A stretch of 64,000 nucleotides of DNA. It comes from Nostocoides_A vanveenii (GTDB lineage Bacteria; Actinomycetota; Actinomycetes; Actinomycetales; Dermatophilaceae). Below, one piece after another: positions 62,999-64,000 of this stretch. Position numbers and translations under genes: made by a program. The stretch covers positions 1-64,000 of the forward strand of contig NZ_BAAAPN010000017.1 of the NCBI RefSeq assembly GCF_039531165.1, written 5' to 3'. The notes below the pieces were generated by a model. That model was not told the DNA's origin and made no database searches. It was given only the letters and a program-made list of their open reading frames with translations. Positions within the stretch are counted from its first letter, which is position 1, and the number at the start of each line of letters is the position of its first letter.

Positions 62999-64000
62999 TC
63001 AGGCCCGGCGCGGGAGCAGGCCCAGCCGGTCGTGGAAGCGTTCGAGCACGTCAGCGGCCACCAGGCGAGCTTTGGCCGAGCCCTCCGCAAGGAGCCGGTC
63101 GATCTCCGCCGGGTCGGCGAGCAGCTCGGCCATCCGGGACTGGAAGGGCTCGATGGCGGCGACGACGACATCGGCAACCTCGGCTTTGAGGTCGCCATAG
63201 CCCTTGCCCTCGAAGGCCCGCTCCAAGTCCGCCACGGTCGTGCCGGACAGCGTCGAGTGCATGACGAGCAGGTTCGAGACGCCCGGCTTGTTCTCGGGGT
63301 CGAAGCGGATCTCCCTCTCGGTGTCGGTCACGGCGGACTTGATCTTCTTCACGATCCGCTTAGGGTCGTCCATCAGGTCGATCAGGCCGAGATCGGCCGA
63401 GATCGACTTCGACATCTTGGCGGTTGGGTCCTGCAAGTCCTGGATCTTGGCGCTGCCCTTGACGATATAGGGCTCGGGGACGACGAAGGTCTCGGGGAAG
63501 CGCGCGTTGACCCGCTCGGCGAGGTCGCGGGTCAGCTCCAGGTGCTGGCGCTGGTCCTCGCCCACCGGGACGAGGTTCGCGTCATACAACAGGATGTCGG
63601 CGGCCATCAGGATGGGATAGGTGAAGAGGCCGACGTTTGCCGTCTGGCCCTTGGCGACCTTGTCCTTGAACTGCGTCATCCGCGAGGCCTCACCAAAACC
63701 GGTGTGGCAGGCCAAGATCCACGCCAGTTCGGTGTGCTCGGGCACCAAGGACTGCGCCATCAGCGTCGAGCGCTGGGGGTCCACCCCGGCCGCGAGATAT
63801 TGCGCCGCCGTGCGCCGGGTGCGCTCGCGCAGCACGGCGGGGTCGGTCGGGACGGTCAGGGCATGCAGATCGACGACGCCATAGAACGCGTCATACGCAT
63901 CCTGCAACGACACCCAGTTGACCAGCGCCCCGAGATAGTTGCCGAGGTGCAGCGAATCGGAGGTCGGCTGCATCGCGGAAAAGATGCGCTGGCGGCGCGC
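62999..64000 (-). CDS. trpS: Tryptophanyl-tRNA synthetase, 5' end outside the window
   Basis: The class I synthetase charges tRNA-Trp. The window holds the last 333 codons or so; the N-terminus lies beyond 64000, with the reading frame open to the edge (RQRIFSAMQPTSDS). The signature HLGN (after SDSL) and the KMSKS loop (TAKMSKSIS) are both present, and LVPVGEDQRQHLELTRD is a typical block. An internal ATG at 63973 is not the true start. The RNA ligase-like gene follows closely. Confidence 0.96.
   Translation of the reverse strand, partial: ARRQRIFSAMQPTSDSLHLGNYLGALVNWVSLQDAYDAFYGVVDLHALTVPTDPAVLRERTRRTAAQYLAAGVDPQRSTLMAQSLVPEHTELAWILACHTGFGEASRMTQFKDKVAKGQTANVGLFTYPILMAADILLYDANLVPVGEDQRQHLELTRDLAERVNARFPETFVVPEPYIVKGSAKIQDLQDPTAKMSKSISADLGLIDLMDDPKRIVKKIKSAVTDTEREIRFDPENKPGVSNLLVMHSTLSGTTVADLERAFEGKGYGDLKAEVADVVVAAIEPFQSRMAELLADPAEIDRLLAEGSAKARLVAADVLERFHDRLGLLPRRA

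Overview
The window is a chromosomal segment of a high-GC actinobacterium. GC is very high almost throughout. The marker genes are actinobacterial: mshB (mycothiol synthesis), the DUF3117 protein, the rimO-pgsA-cinA-clgR block, fdxA-dapC, an Lhr helicase beside nei, and an actinobacterial-type dapD. Gene content and order suggest Micrococcales, perhaps near Intrasporangiaceae/Dermatophilaceae, but that is an inference from memory of synteny. A single ambiguous base (N) at 25140 shows this is draft sequence.

Layout. 1-13.6 kb: an SGNH-domain envelope protein, DNA repair genes lhr and nei, then a tightly overlapping minus-strand operon rimO-pgsA-cinA-clgR, a membrane dipeptidase, leucyl aminopeptidase and DUF3117. 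13.7-24.9 kb: a membrane glycosyltransferase-like protein, an SRPBCC protein, a DivIVA-like membrane protein and a LOG-family protein run into dapE. dapE is divergent from dapD across a short region with a perfect palindrome. Then come citrate synthase, a VapBC-type toxin-antitoxin pair, dapC with fdxA, and a hydrolase-acetyltransferase pair. Three lysine/DAP genes therefore lie within 6.3 kb.

24.9-35.2 kb is disturbed. It begins with a damaged IS1380-family element with a 4-bp target duplication (CTAA) and ends with a 465-bp structure made of two IS1380-type 5' ends facing each other. In between lie a visibly AT-richer secreted protein, core genes (vanW-like, flavin reductase, mshB, typA), and two broken secreted-protein genes (M23 peptidase, DUF1996).

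35.2-64 kb: metA, a Nudix hydrolase and an LpdA-like flavoprotein, followed by most of a nucleoside salvage and catabolism set: punA, a phosphopentomutase-like enzyme, deoC with two aldehyde dehydrogenase genes, add, deoA, cdd, and a complete BMP-type nucleoside ABC importer. Interleaved are fucP with an orphan solute-binding lipoprotein, a decayed toxin-antitoxin pair, a MazEF-like pair, and membrane proteins of unknown role. The window ends inside trpS.

Cross-cutting signals: (i) the heptamer GTATGCC/GGCATAC is strongly over-represented (about 55 sites by eye) in all reading frames; (ii) many genes have a TANNNT hexamer ending 6-7 nt before the start codon, implying leaderless mRNAs; (iii) the two IS1380 leaders share a hairpin over the ribosome binding site whose arms differ by compensatory changes; (iv) single-base frameshifts are found only in accessory genes; (v) the nucleoside ABC ATPase seems to start at AUC. 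I saw no rRNA, tRNA or CRISPR array.
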